Positions 1 through 9,909 of a stretch of DNA of 64,000 nt are shown here, piece after piece. The position numbers and the translations under genes are program-made. This stretch comes from Bosea sp. 685. GTDB taxonomy: Bacteria > Pseudomonadota > Alphaproteobacteria > Rhizobiales > Beijerinckiaceae. Under the pieces are notes generated by a model. It was not told the origin of the DNA and did no database searches. It saw nothing but the letters and a program-made list of their open reading frames with translations. The DNA is taken from contig NZ_CP134779.1 of NCBI RefSeq assembly GCF_031884435.1, positions 3,224,001-3,288,000 on the forward strand. Reading direction: 5' to 3'. Position 1 is the stretch's first letter. Each line of letters opens with the position of its first letter.

Positions 1-1589
1 ATCGAGCGGGGATGGCGCAGCGCCAAAGCGAGGCTGCTCCGGTAGCCGTCGAGCATCCATTCGAAGACCCGTTCGCTGCCACGATAGAGCCGCCCATGGC
101 GCTCGCCGGTCTGCTTGCGGAGCAGCACCGCGCACATCATCGGCGTCGTCGCCAGCGAGATCGCCAGCGAGATCATGATCGCCAGCGAGGTCGTCATCGC
201 GAATTCGCGGAACAGGCGTCCGACGATGCCGCCCATCAGCAGGATGGGGATGAAGACGGCGACGAGCGACAGGCTCATCGACAGGACGGTGAAGCCGACC
301 TCCTGGGCGCCCTTGAGGGCGGCGTCGCGCGGCGCCATGCCGTCCTCGATATGGCGCGTGATGTTCTCCAGCACCACGATGCAGTCGTCGACGACGAAGC
401 CGGTCGCGACCGTAAGCGCCATCAGCGACAAATTGTTGAGGCTGTAGCCCATCAGATACATCGCGGCGAATGTCGCGATCAGCGACACCGAGACGGCCAC
501 GATCGGAACCAGCGTCGCGCGCCAGTCGCGCAGGAAGAGGAAGACCACCGCGATGACGAGCAGGATCGCGATCACCAGGGTTCGCTCGACATCGTGCAAG
601 GAGGCGCGGATCGTGGTCGATCGGTCGACTGCCGGTTCGATGTCGATCGCCGGCGAGACGGAGGCACGCAAGGTCGGCAGCAGCGCCTTCACACGGTCGA
701 CCACGCCGATGATGTTCGCATTCGGCTGCCTGAACAGGATGACGAGAACGCTGGGCTTGCCATTGGCGAGGCCCGAATTGCGCAGGTTCTCGACGGAATC
801 CACCACCTCGCCGACATCCGAGAGGCGCACCGGCGCACCGTTGCGATAGGCGATCGTCAATGATCTGTACTGCGCCGCCTTCTCCGCCTGATCGCTGGCA
901 TAGATCTGATAGCGCCGGTCGCCCACATCGATCGCGCCCTTCGGGCTATGGGCATTGGCGCTGGCGATCGCGGCGCGGACATCCTCCAGGCCGATGCCGT
1001 ATTTGTAGAGCGCCTGGGGGATGAGCTCGACGCGCACCGCCGGCAACGAGCCGCCGCCGACGACAGCCTCGCCGATGCCTTCGACCTGCGACAATTTCTG
1101 CGCCAGCACGGTCGATGCAGCGTCGTAGAGCGCGCCGCGCGTCAGCGTGTCCGAGGTCAGGGTGAGAATGAGGATCGGGGCATCGGCCGGATTGACCTTG
1201 CGATAGGTCGGATTGGACCTCAGGCTCGTCGGCAGGTCGGCGCGGGCAGCGTTGATCGCGGCCTGCACGTCGCGCGCCGCGCCGTTGATGTCGCGGTTGA
1301 GCCCGAATTGCAGGGTGATGCGCGCCGATCCGACGCTGCTCGACGAGGTCATCTCCGAGACGTCGGCGATCTGCCCGAGATGGCGCTCGAGCGGGCTGGC
1401 GACCGTCGTCGCGACATCCTGCGGGCTGCCGCCGGGCAAAGACGCCTGCACCGAGATCGTCGGGAAATCGACCTCCGGCAACGGCGAGACCGGAAGCTGG
1501 AAGAACGCGACTGCGCCCGCTGCGGCCAGCCAGAAGGTCAGCAGCGTCGTGGCGACGGGGCGGCGGATGAAGACGCTGGACAGGCTCAT
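1..1589 (-). CDS. RND efflux pump inner-membrane subunit, MdtC-like (3' end outside window)
   Basis: Proton-driven resistance-nodulation-division exporter subunit in the inner membrane, probably one half of an MdtBC-type heteromeric pump. About 529 codons are visible. It begins [19 protein letters not shown], the usual RND start with transmembrane segment 1, followed by the porter-domain motif [15 protein letters not shown] and, further on, the TM4 motif [15 protein letters not shown] with the paired Asp residues needed for proton relay. The ATG lies 3 bp beyond the stop of the MdtB-like gene, so it is the third gene of the efflux operon. The frame is open to base 1, so the second half (TM7-12) is not seen. 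RND membership is certain; the drug specificity is unknown. Confidence 0.93.
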   Translation of the reverse strand, partial: MSLSSVFIRRPVATTLLTFWLAAAGAVAFFQLPVSPLPEVDFPTISVQASLPGGSPQDVATTVASPLERHLGQIADVSEMTSSSSVGSARITLQFGLNRDINGAARDVQAAINAARADLPTSLRSNPTYRKVNPADAPILILTLTSDTLTRGALYDAASTVLAQKLSQVEGIGEAVVGGGSLPAVRVELIPQALYKYGIGLEDVRAAIASANAHSPKGAIDVGDRRYQIYASDQAEKAAQYRSLTIAYRNGAPVRLSDVGEVVDSVENLRNSGLANGKPSVLVILFRQPNANIIGVVDRVKALLPTLRASVSPAIDIEPAVDRSTTIRASLHDVERTLVIAILLVIAVVFLFLRDWRATLVPIVAVSVSLIATFAAMYLMGYSLNNLSLMALTVATGFVVDDCIVVLENITRHIEDGMAPRDAALKGAQEVGFTVLSMSLSLVAVFIPILLMGGIVGRLFREFAMTTSLAIMISLAISLATTPMMCAVLLRKQTGERHGRLYRGSERVFEWMLDGYRSSLALALRHPRS

Positions 1590-1592
1590 CGC

Positions 1593-4500
1593 CTAGCTCG
1601 TCTCTCGTGCCGGGCTGATTCCGGGCTCGCGCCCGGCAAAACGCACCGCGAGGCGGTCGAACCAGAGATAGATCACCGGCGTCGTGAACAGGGTCAGGAC
1701 CTGGCTGACGAGCAGACCGCCGACGATGGAGATGCCGAGCGGATGCCTGAGCTCCGAGCCGGCTCCGGTTCCCAGCATCAGCGGCAGCGCGCCCAGCACC
1801 GCCGCCATCGTGGTCATCAGGATCGGCCGGAAGCGCAGCAGACAGGCCTGGTAGATCGCCTCGCGCGGCGTCTTGCCCTCGTTCCGCTCGGCGTCGAGCG
1901 CGAAGTCGATCATCATGATCGCGTTCTTCTTGACGATGCCGATCAGCAGGATGATGCCGATGATCGCGACGATGGTGAGCTCCTGCCCGGCCGCCATCAG
2001 CGCCAGGAGCGCGCCGATGCCCGCCGATGGCAGGGTCGAAAGGATCGTCAGCGGGTGGATGAAGCTCTCATAGAGGATGCCCAGAACGATATAGACCGTC
2101 ACGATCGCCGCCAGGATCAGCCAGATCTGGTTCGAGAGCGAGGACTGGAAAGCCTGGGCGGCGCCCTGGAAGGTGCTGACCACGCTTTCGGGCAGGCCGA
2201 TCTCGGCCTCCGCCTGCTTGATCGCGGTCACGGCCTCGCCGAGCGAGGCGCCCGGCGCCAGGTTGAACGAGACGGTGGCGGAGGGGAACTGGCCGAGATG
2301 CGAGACCTGGAGCGGCGCCGTGCCCTCGCGGATCCTTGCAACCACATCGAGCGGCACCGGCCCTCCCCCGACCGAGGACGGCAGATGGATCGCCGAGAGC
2401 GAGCGCAGCGACTTCTGGAGCTGCGGATCGGCCTCGAGGATGACGCGGTACTGGTTCGAGTTGGTGAAGATCGTCGAGACGATGCGCTGTCCGAAGGAGT
2501 CGTAGAGCGCGTTGTCGATCGTCGCCGGCGTGATGCCGAAGCGCGCCGCCTGGTCGCGGTCGATATCGACGAAGACGGCAAGCCCGCGGGCCGAGATGTC
2601 GCTCGCGACATCGGCCAATTGCGGAAGCTCCTTCAGCCTGTCGACCAGTTTGGGCGTCCATTCCGCAAGCTGGTCGGCGCTCGCATCCTGCAGGATGAAT
2701 TGATACTGCATCCGGCTGACGGTGCCCTCGACAGTCAGGTCCTGCACCGGCTGCATGTAAAGCGTGATGCCGGGAAGAGAGGCGGTACGCTCCTGCAGGC
2801 GCTGCATCACCGCGGCGATGCTGGATGTCCGCTCCTCATGCGGCTTCAGATTGATCAGGATGCGGCCGCTGTTGAGCGTGCTGTTGGTTCCGTCCACGCC
2901 GATGAAGGAGGACAGGCTCTCGACATCGGGATCCTTCAGGATCTCGCTCGCCAGCGCCTGCTGCCGCTTGGCCATCGCGGCATAGGACACCGATTGCGGC
3001 GCCTCCGAGATCGCCTGGATGACGCCTGTATCCTGCAGCGGGAAGAAGCCTTTCGGGATGACCACATAGAGCAGGCCCGTCAGCCCGAAGGTCGCCAGGG
3101 CCACCAGCAGGACCAGTGTCTGGCGATCGAGCACCCAGTTCAGCATGCGGGCATAGACCGCGATGATGCCGTCGAAGGCTTCGCGGCTCCAGCGCTGGAA
3201 GCCGTTCTCATGGGTCTCGGTCGCTGCCTTCAGCAGCTTCGCGCAGGCCATTGGCACCAGGGTCAGCGAAACCACGGCGGAAATCAGGATCGTCACGGCA
3301 AGCGTGATCGCGAACTCCCGGAACAGCCGGCCGACGACATCGCCCATGAACAGCAGCGGGATCAGCACGGCGATCAGCGACACCGTCAGCGAGATGATGG
3401 TGAAGCCGATCTGCTCCGAACCGTGCAAGGCGGCGTGAAGCGGCGTCTCGCCCTCCTCAATGTAGCGCGAGATGTTCTCGATCACGACGATGGCGTCGTC
3501 GACGACGAAGCCGGTCGAGATGGTCAGCGCCATGAAGGTCAGGTTGTTCAGGCTGAAGCCGAACATGTACATCACGCCCAGCGTGCCGACGAGCGACAGC
3601 GGAACCGACAGGCTCGGGATCAAGGTCGCGCGCGTGCTGCGCAGGAAGACGAAGATCACCAGCACGACGAGGACCACCGCCAGCGTCAATTCGTATTCCA
3701 CGTCCCGCACCGAGGCGCGGATGGTGACGGTGCGGTCGGTGAGCACGGCCATGTCGATCGCGGCCGGCAGCGACGCCTTGAGCTGCGGCAGGAGCGCCTT
3801 GATGCCCTCCACGACCGAGATGACATTGGCCCCGGGCTGCCGCTGGATGTTCAGGATGACGGCCGGCGACGCATTCATCCAGGCGCCGAGCTTGTCGTTT
3901 TCCGAGCCGTCGACGACCTCGCCGATGTCGCTGAGCCGGACGGCCGCCCCGTTCTTGTAGGCGACGATCAGTGATCTGTAGCCATTGGCTGTGCGAATCT
4001 GGTCGTTGGCGTTGATCGTCGAGGCGCGCAAGGGCCCGTCGAAGCTGCCCTTGGGCGTGTTGACATTGGCGGTCCCGAGCGTGCTGCGCAGATCGTCGAT
4101 GTTCAGGCCATAGGCGGCGAGCTTGCGGATATCGGCGCGGATGCGCACCGCCGGCCGCTGCCCGCCGCTGATGCTGACCAGCCCGACGCCCGGAAGCTGG
4201 GAGATCTTCTGCGCCAGCCGCGTATCGGCGAAATCCTGCACCTGCGTCAGCGGCATCGTCGCCGAGGTCAACCCCAGGGTCAGGATCGGCGCATCGGCCG
4301 GGTTGACCTTGGCGTAGATCGGCGGCGCCGGCAGGTCGGATGGCAGCAGGTTGCCGGCGGCGTTGATGGCGGCCTGGACCTCCTGCTCCGCGACATCGAG
4401 CGTGATGTTGAGCCCGAACTGCAAGGTGATGACGGATGCGCCGCCGGAGCTGACCGAGCTCATCTGGTTGAGGTTCGGCATCTGGCCGAACTGGACCTCG

Positions 4501-4700
4501 AGTGGCGCCGTGACCGAAGAGGTCATCACATCGGGGCTCGCGCCCGGATAGAAGGTCTGGACCTGGATGGTCGGGTAGTCGACTTCAGGCAGGGCCGCGA
4601 CCGGCAGGAAGCGGAAGGCCAGGATGCCCGACAGCATGATCGCGACCATCAGCAATGTGGTCGCGACCGGCCGCAGGATGAAGGGCCGCGACGGGCTCAT
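1593..4700 (-). CDS. RND efflux pump inner-membrane subunit, MdtB-like
   Basis: Complete 1035-residue RND transporter, the normal family length. It starts [19 protein letters not shown] (TM1), has the porter motif [17 protein letters not shown], the TM4 proton-relay motif [15 protein letters not shown], and a C-terminal half with [19 protein letters not shown] and [15 protein letters not shown]. It is the second gene of the operon. Its ATG overlaps the stop of the adaptor gene by 4 bp (ATGA), and the MdtC-like gene follows after 3 bp. Two different RND subunits after one membrane-fusion protein is the MdtABC (YegMNO) layout. No outer-membrane TolC gene is visible here. Confidence 0.95.
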   Translation of the reverse strand: MSPSRPFILRPVATTLLMVAIMLSGILAFRFLPVAALPEVDYPTIQVQTFYPGASPDVMTSSVTAPLEVQFGQMPNLNQMSSVSSGGASVITLQFGLNITLDVAEQEVQAAINAAGNLLPSDLPAPPIYAKVNPADAPILTLGLTSATMPLTQVQDFADTRLAQKISQLPGVGLVSISGGQRPAVRIRADIRKLAAYGLNIDDLRSTLGTANVNTPKGSFDGPLRASTINANDQIRTANGYRSLIVAYKNGAAVRLSDIGEVVDGSENDKLGAWMNASPAVILNIQRQPGANVISVVEGIKALLPQLKASLPAAIDMAVLTDRTVTIRASVRDVEYELTLAVVLVVLVIFVFLRSTRATLIPSLSVPLSLVGTLGVMYMFGFSLNNLTFMALTISTGFVVDDAIVVIENISRYIEEGETPLHAALHGSEQIGFTIISLTVSLIAVLIPLLFMGDVVGRLFREFAITLAVTILISAVVSLTLVPMACAKLLKAATETHENGFQRWSREAFDGIIAVYARMLNWVLDRQTLVLLVALATFGLTGLLYVVIPKGFFPLQDTGVIQAISEAPQSVSYAAMAKRQQALASEILKDPDVESLSSFIGVDGTNSTLNSGRILINLKPHEERTSSIAAVMQRLQERTASLPGITLYMQPVQDLTVEGTVSRMQYQFILQDASADQLAEWTPKLVDRLKELPQLADVASDISARGLAVFVDIDRDQAARFGITPATIDNALYDSFGQRIVSTIFTNSNQYRVILEADPQLQKSLRSLSAIHLPSSVGGGPVPLDVVARIREGTAPLQVSHLGQFPSATVSFNLAPGASLGEAVTAIKQAEAEIGLPESVVSTFQGAAQAFQSSLSNQIWLILAAIVTVYIVLGILYESFIHPLTILSTLPSAGIGALLALMAAGQELTIVAIIGIILLIGIVKKNAIMMIDFALDAERNEGKTPREAIYQACLLRFRPILMTTMAAVLGALPLMLGTGAGSELRHPLGISIVGGLLVSQVLTLFTTPVIYLWFDRLAVRFAGREPGISPARETS

Positions 4701-5965
4701 GGCTGACGGCCGCCATTCTGCCGCCGCCTGCCGCTCGCCGGTTGTTCTGGCTGCGCCGGGCTCGCGCCGCTTTCCGAACGCACGCTGATCTTCGCGCCGT
4801 CGCGCAGCTTGTCGGCGCCGTCGATGACGATGGCGTCGCCCGGGTTCAGCCCCGAACGAACCTCGACATGCTCGCCATCGCTGATCCCGAGCTCGACCTT
4901 GCGGACGGAGACGGTCGCGTCGGCATTGACGAGATAGACGAAGGTTCCCGGCACCCCGCGCTGCACGCCGGCCGTCGGCATCAGCGTGACGTCCTTATGC
5001 GTGTCGACCAGCAGGCGGATATTCACGAACTGGTTCGGGTAGAGCGTCCTCGCCTCATTTCCGAATTGCGCGCGCAGCTTGATCGTTCCGGTGGTGGAAT
5101 CGATCTGGCTGTCGAAGGTCTGCAGGACGCCCTCGGCGACCTTCTTGGCGCCGGCGCGGTCAAAAGCCGTGACCGGTAGCGTAGCGCCGCTCCTCAACCG
5201 CGCCGAGATCGCCTGCAGATTATCCTCCGGCATCGTGAAGAGGACGCTGATCGGCGCCAGTTGCGTGATCACCACCAGGCCGTTGGTGTCCCCAGGGGTG
5301 ACGTAGTTGCCCTGATCGACCTGACGCAGGCCGACGCGGCCATCCGCCGGCGCGACGATCCGGCAATATTGCAGGTTGACCTCGGCCGCGTTGACCTGGG
5401 CGCGGTCGGCCGCGACCGTTCCCTCATATTGGGCGACCAGTGCGGTCTGGGTATCGAGCGTCTGGCGCGAGACGGCGTTCTGCGCGGACAAGCCCTGATA
5501 GCGCGCCATATCGACCTGCGCGCCCTTGAGCAGGGCTTCGTCGCGCGCCAACTGCCCCTTCATCTGCGCCAGGACCGCCTCATAGGGGCGCGTGTCGATC
5601 TCGGCGAGCAGATCGCCCTTCTTGACGTCCTGCCCTTCCTTGAAATCGATCCGGACCAGTTGCCCGCTGATCTGCGAGCGGACCGAGACGGTCGCAAGCG
5701 AGGTGACGGTTCCCAGCGCGTCGAGATTGATCGCGATATCGCCCTTCCTAACGATTTCCGGCACGATCGACATCGGCACGGCGGTGCGACCACCGCGCGC
5801 CGGCGGGGGCGCCTCGGCTTGTCGCCGGCTCCACCAGAGAGCGCCGCCGGCAACGAGCAGGAGGACGAGCCAGATGACAGGCGAGCGCAGGCGCGATCTC
5901 CGCACGGGCACTGCGGGCGTCTCGCTATCCGAGGGCAGCTTCGGGAACACAGGCTTCTGGTTCAT
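4697..5965 (-). CDS. RND efflux membrane-fusion (adaptor) protein, MdtA-like
   Basis: Periplasmic adaptor linking the RND pump to an outer-membrane channel. From the ATG at 5965 it is 422 residues. An in-frame GTG at 6007 would add 14 residues and is less convincing. It has a short cytoplasmic tail, one membrane anchor ([19 protein letters not shown]), a lipoyl half-motif ([20 protein letters not shown]), an alpha-helical hairpin rich in Ala/Gln, a second lipoyl half ([20 protein letters not shown]), a beta-barrel region and a Pro/Gly/Arg-rich tail. It is first in the operon, in the order A-B-C of mdtABC, and is transcribed divergently from the ParB-like gene. Confidence 0.93.
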   Translation of the reverse strand: MNQKPVFPKLPSDSETPAVPVRRSRLRSPVIWLVLLLVAGGALWWSRRQAEAPPPARGGRTAVPMSIVPEIVRKGDIAINLDALGTVTSLATVSVRSQISGQLVRIDFKEGQDVKKGDLLAEIDTRPYEAVLAQMKGQLARDEALLKGAQVDMARYQGLSAQNAVSRQTLDTQTALVAQYEGTVAADRAQVNAAEVNLQYCRIVAPADGRVGLRQVDQGNYVTPGDTNGLVVITQLAPISVLFTMPEDNLQAISARLRSGATLPVTAFDRAGAKKVAEGVLQTFDSQIDSTTGTIKLRAQFGNEARTLYPNQFVNIRLLVDTHKDVTLMPTAGVQRGVPGTFVYLVNADATVSVRKVELGISDGEHVEVRSGLNPGDAIVIDGADKLRDGAKISVRSESGASPAQPEQPASGRRRQNGGRQP

Positions 5966-6080
5966 CGGCGTACCGTCACCATTCGGATCTCCACTGCGAC
6001 GATACACCTATTGGGCAAACGCCGTGCGGCTATCCCCATTGCTAACGCCGGCCTCCAGCCGACTCGGCACACGCCAACCT

Positions 6081-6100
6081 AGCCACAGATGTGGCTTTTT
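6081..6100. promoter_or_regulatory. Inverted repeat in the mdtA / ParB-like divergent region
   Basis: A perfect 7-bp inverted repeat (AGCCACA, 2 bp, TGTGGCT) is followed by five Ts, midway in the 270-bp region between two divergent genes. It could be a repressor operator for the efflux operon, since such pumps are usually locally repressed, or a short attenuator-like hairpin on the plus strand. No regulator gene lies next to the pump here, so the assignment is an inference. Confidence 0.35.
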
Positions 6101-6236
6101 CCCGTCCTATTCATTTCCTGTCTTATCCACGCGCCACCATGGAATACCGTCAAGACCGGCCGATCTCCTCCCGATCGTCCCTACACACCGAAATCCGCCG
6201 CCCCAAGAATCCACCGCCCCATGCGAGGTGCCCCCG

Positions 6237-6854
6237 ATGACGACGCGAGAGCCCATCCTTCACCCCGTGCGGATCAGCGATCTGCGACCGACCCAGATGA
6301 CGGTCGGTCTGCGCGAGGTCGAGGCCAAGCGCCGGCTCTGGCGCGAGAAGCACGGCGTGCATGCGCAGGAATTCCTGGGCAGGCACATGATTCCGGTGCT
6401 CAAGGGCCCCAAGGAGCGCTTCTACATCCTCGACCATCATCACCTGACGCGCGCGCTCGACGAGGAAGGCGTCGAGGAGGTGCTCGTCAATGTGGTGTCC
6501 GATCTGTCGAGCCTGACCAGGCAGAGCTTCTGGACGGTCTGCGAGCACCGCGCCTGGACCCATCCCTACGACACCGAGGGCGTGCGCCGCAGCGTCGAGG
6601 ACATCCCCAAGCGGGTCTCCGATCTCAAGGACGACCCCTACCGCTCGCTCGCCGGAGAGCTCCGGCGCGCCGGCGGCTTCGCCAAGGATGTGACGCCGTT
6701 CTCCGAGTTCCTGTGGGCCGACTTCCTGCGGCGGCGCATCCCGCGCAAGCGAGTCGTGAGCGCATTCGAAGCGGCTGTGGTCAAGGCGCTCGACCTCGCA
6801 AGGAGCCAGGAGGCGAATTATCTGCCGGGATGGTGCGGTCCCATAGAGGGCTAG
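6237..6854 (+). CDS. ParB-like nuclease-fold protein (ParBc_2 type)
   Basis: A 205-residue protein with the ParB/sulfiredoxin-like core: HPVRISDLRPTQMTVGLREV near the N-terminus, then a histidine-rich YILDHHHLTRAL segment like the GERR-type site of ParB-related proteins, and a helical C-terminal half. It resembles the stand-alone ParB-like family (Pfam ParBc_2), whose biochemical role is unclear. It lacks a helix-turn-helix DNA-binding region like that of true chromosome-partitioning ParB. The ATG at 6237 is preceded by GCGAGGTG at a suitable distance. No parA neighbour is present. The family call is from motif memory and the function is unknown. Confidence 0.7.
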   Translation: MTTREPILHPVRISDLRPTQMTVGLREVEAKRRLWREKHGVHAQEFLGRHMIPVLKGPKERFYILDHHHLTRALDEEGVEEVLVNVVSDLSSLTRQSFWTVCEHRAWTHPYDTEGVRRSVEDIPKRVSDLKDDPYRSLAGELRRAGGFAKDVTPFSEFLWADFLRRRIPRKRVVSAFEAAVVKALDLARSQEANYLPGWCGPIEG

Positions 6855-6860
6855 ATCATT

Positions 6861-6942
6861 GTTTTGACGCGTTTTCTCCGCGCAAACGCTTCGCGTTTGT
6901 CGCGAGGGAACCGGTATCCACTTCGCTCGAAAACGTTCTAGC
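6861..6942. repeat. Dispersed intergenic palindromic repeat (CGCTCGAAAACG type), copy 1
   Basis: The gap after the ParB-like gene holds a GC-rich element: a hairpin CAAACGC-TTC-GCGTTTG, then ACCGGTATCCACTTCGCTCG followed by AAAACG. The same module in reverse orientation occurs at 62592-62631. Elements of this kind are common between genes of Hyphomicrobiales. It lies just before the YiiX-like gene and could act as transcript-end structure for the upstream gene. Confidence 0.6.
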
Positions 6943-6965
6943 CATCAGCGCGAGGCGACACTGCG

Positions 6966-7742
6966 ATGAGGCAATCCAATACAGCTCTCGATTGGCTCGG
7001 ACACAGGCTGGCCGGCGTGCTGCTGCGCGAGACGCCAGGCCAGGAACTCTTCATCCCGTCGGATCCCGATGCGCTGCGGCGCACGCTGCGGCCGGGCGAT
7101 GTCGTACTGGTCGCCGGCTCCAGCATGATCGCGACGGCGGTCAAATACCTGACGCATTCGACCTGGTCGCATGCCGCGCTTTATGTCGGGGACGTGCTTG
7201 GCGCGCCCGATGACAGCAGCGAGCGCCACAGCTTGATTGAAGTCGTCCTCGATGCGGGTTGCAGGTCGATTGCGCTCTCGAGCCTGGCGCGGTTCCACAC
7301 CCGCATCTGCCGGCCGGTGGGGCTGACCGATAGCGATCGCGACGCGCTGATCAACTTCATGATCTCGCGCCTCGGCATCCGCTACGACATGCGCAACATC
7401 GTCGACCTTGCCCGCTATCTGCTGCCGATGCCGCCAGTCCCCTCGCGCTGGCGGCGGCGCATGATCGCGCTCGGATCGGGAGAGCCGACCCGGGCGATCT
7501 GCTCGACCCTGCTCGCAGAGGCGTTCGGGCGCATCGGCTACCCCATCCTGCCGCGCATCGAGCAGGGCGCAGCGGTCAAGCGCGGCATCAGCAGCTGGCG
7601 CCGTCAGGAACTGCTGCATATCCGGCATCACAGCCTCTACGCGCCCGCCGACTTCGACATCTCGCCCTATTTCGAGATCGTCAAGCCGACCCTCATGGAG
7701 GGCTTCAACTACAAGGGGCTGACCTGGGCGGATGGGCCTTGA
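6966..7742 (+). CDS. YiiX/YebB-like NlpC/P60-type cysteine hydrolase
   Basis: A 258-residue protein of the permuted NlpC/P60 (YiiX-like) group of papain-fold amidases. The segment PGDVVLVAGSSMIATAVKY leads to the catalytic His motif STWSHAALYVG. The catalytic Cys is in ICSTLLAEAFGRIGYP in the C-terminal half. This His-before-Cys order is the circular permutation typical of the group. No signal peptide is evident. The ATG at 6966 follows a short gap containing a palindromic repeat, so it is probably not strictly co-transcribed with the ParB-like gene. The substrate is unknown; relatives cleave amide or ester bonds of lipids or peptidoglycan. Confidence 0.78.
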   Translation: MRQSNTALDWLGHRLAGVLLRETPGQELFIPSDPDALRRTLRPGDVVLVAGSSMIATAVKYLTHSTWSHAALYVGDVLGAPDDSSERHSLIEVVLDAGCRSIALSSLARFHTRICRPVGLTDSDRDALINFMISRLGIRYDMRNIVDLARYLLPMPPVPSRWRRRMIALGSGEPTRAICSTLLAEAFGRIGYPILPRIEQGAAVKRGISSWRRQELLHIRHHSLYAPADFDISPYFEIVKPTLMEGFNYKGLTWADGP

Positions 7743-7773
7743 AGCGGGAAGCGCGTCAGCAAAGCTGTGCGGC

Positions 7774-8640
7774 CTACGCTTTCAGCAACGCTTCCTCGGC
7801 AACGACGTGGGCGACGAAATCCATGACCGCGCGCACTGGCCTCGAATTGCGCAGGTCGTGGTGGACGATGAGCCAGATATCGCGCGAGAAGGACGGCGCG
7901 TTCTTATCGACCCTGACGAGATCGGAATCGGCCTCGCCGAGGAAGCGGGGCAGACCGGCGACGCCGACCCCAGCCCGCGCGGCGATCAGGTGCTCGCTGA
8001 TATAGTTCAATTCGCAAACAATCGGGCGATCGCTCGCAATGCCGAGCAGCCATTGCTGTTGAGGCATGTCGGTGAAGGCCTCGTCGAAGGCGATGAATTG
8101 CCAACGCTCAGGCGCAGCGAGATGGCTGTATGAGCGGTGGGCATAGAGGCCGAAAGGCATCGTGCCAATTTTTCGCGTAACGCTGCCAGCCTCGTCGGGG
8201 CGCACCAGCCGAATGGCGACATCCGCCTCCCGACGGCTCAGCGAAACTTGCTCACCTTGCGCCGCGAGCGACAGCCGGATGTCCGGATGCTCGTCACGGA
8301 AGCGCGTGAGGTGGCGAGCCAGCAGTGGCGCGACAAGGACGGGAGGCGCGCTGACCGCGACGCGACCGGCGAGCGGCGCATGCGCAGCCTTCGCCAGCCG
8401 GGCGATGCCGTCTGCGCCTGCCTCCATCGTGAGGGCGCGCTCCCGCACGGCTTCACCGATAGCCGTCAGACGGCAGGCCCGCGGCAGCCGGTCGACCAGA
8501 CGGACGTCGAGCGCCGTTTCGAGCGCTGCGAGCCGCCGGCTCACTGTCGCATGATCAACCTTCAGCTTGCGGGCCGCTCCTGAGAGCGTGCCGCACTCGG
8601 CCACAGCCAGAAAGTGGCGGATATCTTCCCAGTCGGTCAT
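7774..8640 (-). CDS. LysR-family transcriptional regulator
   Basis: A 288-residue LysR regulator starting MTDWEDIRHFLAVAECGTLS. The winged helix-turn-helix is at about residues 1-60 (AARKLKVDHATVSRRLAALE), followed by a periplasmic-binding-like effector domain from about residue 90. The ATG at 8640 is chosen because the canonical LysR N-terminus starts there; the frame is open further upstream without family similarity. It is transcribed divergently from the Gfo/Idh/MocA oxidoreductase with about 150 bp between, the usual layout for a LysR regulator and its target. The effector is unknown. Confidence 0.9.
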   Translation of the reverse strand: MTDWEDIRHFLAVAECGTLSGAARKLKVDHATVSRRLAALETALDVRLVDRLPRACRLTAIGEAVRERALTMEAGADGIARLAKAAHAPLAGRVAVSAPPVLVAPLLARHLTRFRDEHPDIRLSLAAQGEQVSLSRREADVAIRLVRPDEAGSVTRKIGTMPFGLYAHRSYSHLAAPERWQFIAFDEAFTDMPQQQWLLGIASDRPIVCELNYISEHLIAARAGVGVAGLPRFLGEADSDLVRVDKNAPSFSRDIWLIVHHDLRNSRPVRAVMDFVAHVVAEEALLKA

Positions 8641-8792
8641 CTGTGCGAATTCCCAAGGATGACTCGCAGATATACCGAATTTTTGCAGAGAGCGCGCGGG
8701 CCTAGCTTGGGTACCGAAACCGGCCTGCCATCCATGGTGGTCAGATGACGCCGATGGCAGAGCCGACACGGTATCCAGGAGAACGAAACATC

Positions 8793-9908
8793 ATGCCAGG
8801 CCAACGTTTCGGAGTCGGCATCGTGGGCTTGCAGCCAGGCCGGAGCTGGGCTGCAAGATCCCATGTGCCTGCGTTGCGCGCGCTCTCGGACAGCTTCGAG
8901 ATCATAGGCGTCGCCAATTCGAGCAGGGCGAGCGCCGAAGCGGCCGTTGCCGAGACCGGGCTTTCCCACGCCTTCGACACTGTCGCGGAGCTGATCGCGG
9001 CGCCGGAGGTCGACATCGTGACCGTCGCCGTAAAGGTGCCCCCTCACTTCGAGATCGTGAAAGCGGCCATCGCAGCGGGCAAACACGTCTATTGCGAATG
9101 GCCGCTCGGCAATGGCCTGGCCGAGGCAGAGGAGATGGCCGCACTGGCGGAAGCAAAAGGCATCCTGGGTGTCGTCGGTACACAGGCGCCGTTTGCGCCG
9201 GAAATCGCATATCTGAAGCAGCTTATCGCGGACGGCTTCGTCGGAGAGGTGCTGTCGACCACGATTGTCGCATGGGGCGGCGCCCTGCAGGGCGGAGGCA
9301 GCATTCCCGACAGGAAAACCTATGGCTATCTGCTGGATCGCAGCAATGGCGCCACCATGCTGACGATCCCGGTGGGCCATACGCTGGCAGCGCTTACGAG
9401 TGTGCTCGGATCCGTCACGGAGGTTTCGGCGGCGCTGGCGACGCGGCGCCCAACCGCGCTTGTGGTCGACACTGGCGAGATCATGCCCGTATCCGCCCCT
9501 GACCAAGTCCTCATCTCCGCAATGCTGAGCGGTGGCGTGCCGGTCTCGCTGCATTATCGTGGTGGCGAGCCGCGCGACGGCGATGGCCTGTTCTGGGAGA
9601 TCAACGGAACAAAGGGCGACATCCGGGTCTCTGGCCCGTCCGGTCACACGCAGATGGTGCAGCTTTCCCTCAAAGGGATCAGGGGCGAGGAGACGGCATT
9701 CCGGCCTATCGAGGTGCCAACCTCATATCGCGCCGGCTGGCCGGACGATGTCGAGCCGAGCAATGTCGCTCGTGTCTATGCCGGCATGGCTCATGATCTG
9801 CGGCACGGCACGCGCACGACACCGCGTTTTGACGATGCTGTGGCCGTGCATCGCGTCATTGCGGCGATTGAGAGAGCCGCCGAGAGCGGAAGGCGGGTAA
9901 CGCTCTAG
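8793..9908 (+). CDS. Gfo/Idh/MocA-family oxidoreductase, Gal80-like
   Basis: A 371-residue NAD(P)-dependent oxidoreductase. The N-terminal Rossmann fold shows GVGIVGLQPGRSWAARSHVP. The motif VYCEWPLGNGLAEAEEM replaces the usual EKP of the family, which is typical of Gal80-like members. The C-terminal alpha/beta domain carries the substrate site. The ATG at 8793 is preceded by AGGAG; an earlier in-frame ATG at 8745 lacks family similarity. The gene is probably controlled by the divergent LysR regulator. Its TAG stop lies inside the TCTAGA target duplication of the IS481-type element, so the reading frame was not shortened by the insertion. Substrate (sugar or inositol-like) unknown. Confidence 0.85.
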   Translation: MPGQRFGVGIVGLQPGRSWAARSHVPALRALSDSFEIIGVANSSRASAEAAVAETGLSHAFDTVAELIAAPEVDIVTVAVKVPPHFEIVKAAIAAGKHVYCEWPLGNGLAEAEEMAALAEAKGILGVVGTQAPFAPEIAYLKQLIADGFVGEVLSTTIVAWGGALQGGGSIPDRKTYGYLLDRSNGATMLTIPVGHTLAALTSVLGSVTEVSAALATRRPTALVVDTGEIMPVSAPDQVLISAMLSGGVPVSLHYRGGEPRDGDGLFWEINGTKGDIRVSGPSGHTQMVQLSLKGIRGEETAFRPIEVPTSYRAGWPDDVEPSNVARVYAGMAHDLRHGTRTTPRFDDAVAVHRVIAAIERAAESGRRVTL

Positions 9909-9909
9909 A
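9904..9909. repeat. Target-site duplication TCTAGA, left copy
   Basis: TCTAGA directly abuts the left end of the IS481-type element and is repeated at 10956-10961. It fits the NCTAGN target and 6-bp duplication described for IS481 of Bordetella pertussis. It contains the stop codons of both flanking genes. Confidence 0.85.

Noticed and set aside
948..3974. A plus-strand open frame of about 1000 codons opposite the efflux genes
   Set aside because: It is antisense to the RND genes, whose transmembrane and porter motifs are unmistakable. Its product is an Arg/Asp/Gln-rich low-complexity string typical of the reverse frame of GC-rich genes. Other long antisense frames (e.g. opposite the ABC genes at 24-26 kb and 48-51 kb) were dropped for the same reason.
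6081..6100. Rho-independent terminator (hairpin followed by TTTTT)
   Set aside because: It lies in a divergent promoter region with no gene ending there on the plus strand, and the stem is short. I list it as an operator or attenuator candidate instead.
6237..6854. Chromosome or plasmid partition ParB, implying a replicon locus
   Set aside because: There is no parA, no parS-like site (TGTTTCACGTGAAACA) nearby and no ParB helix-turn-helix; the protein is the short stand-alone ParB-like type.
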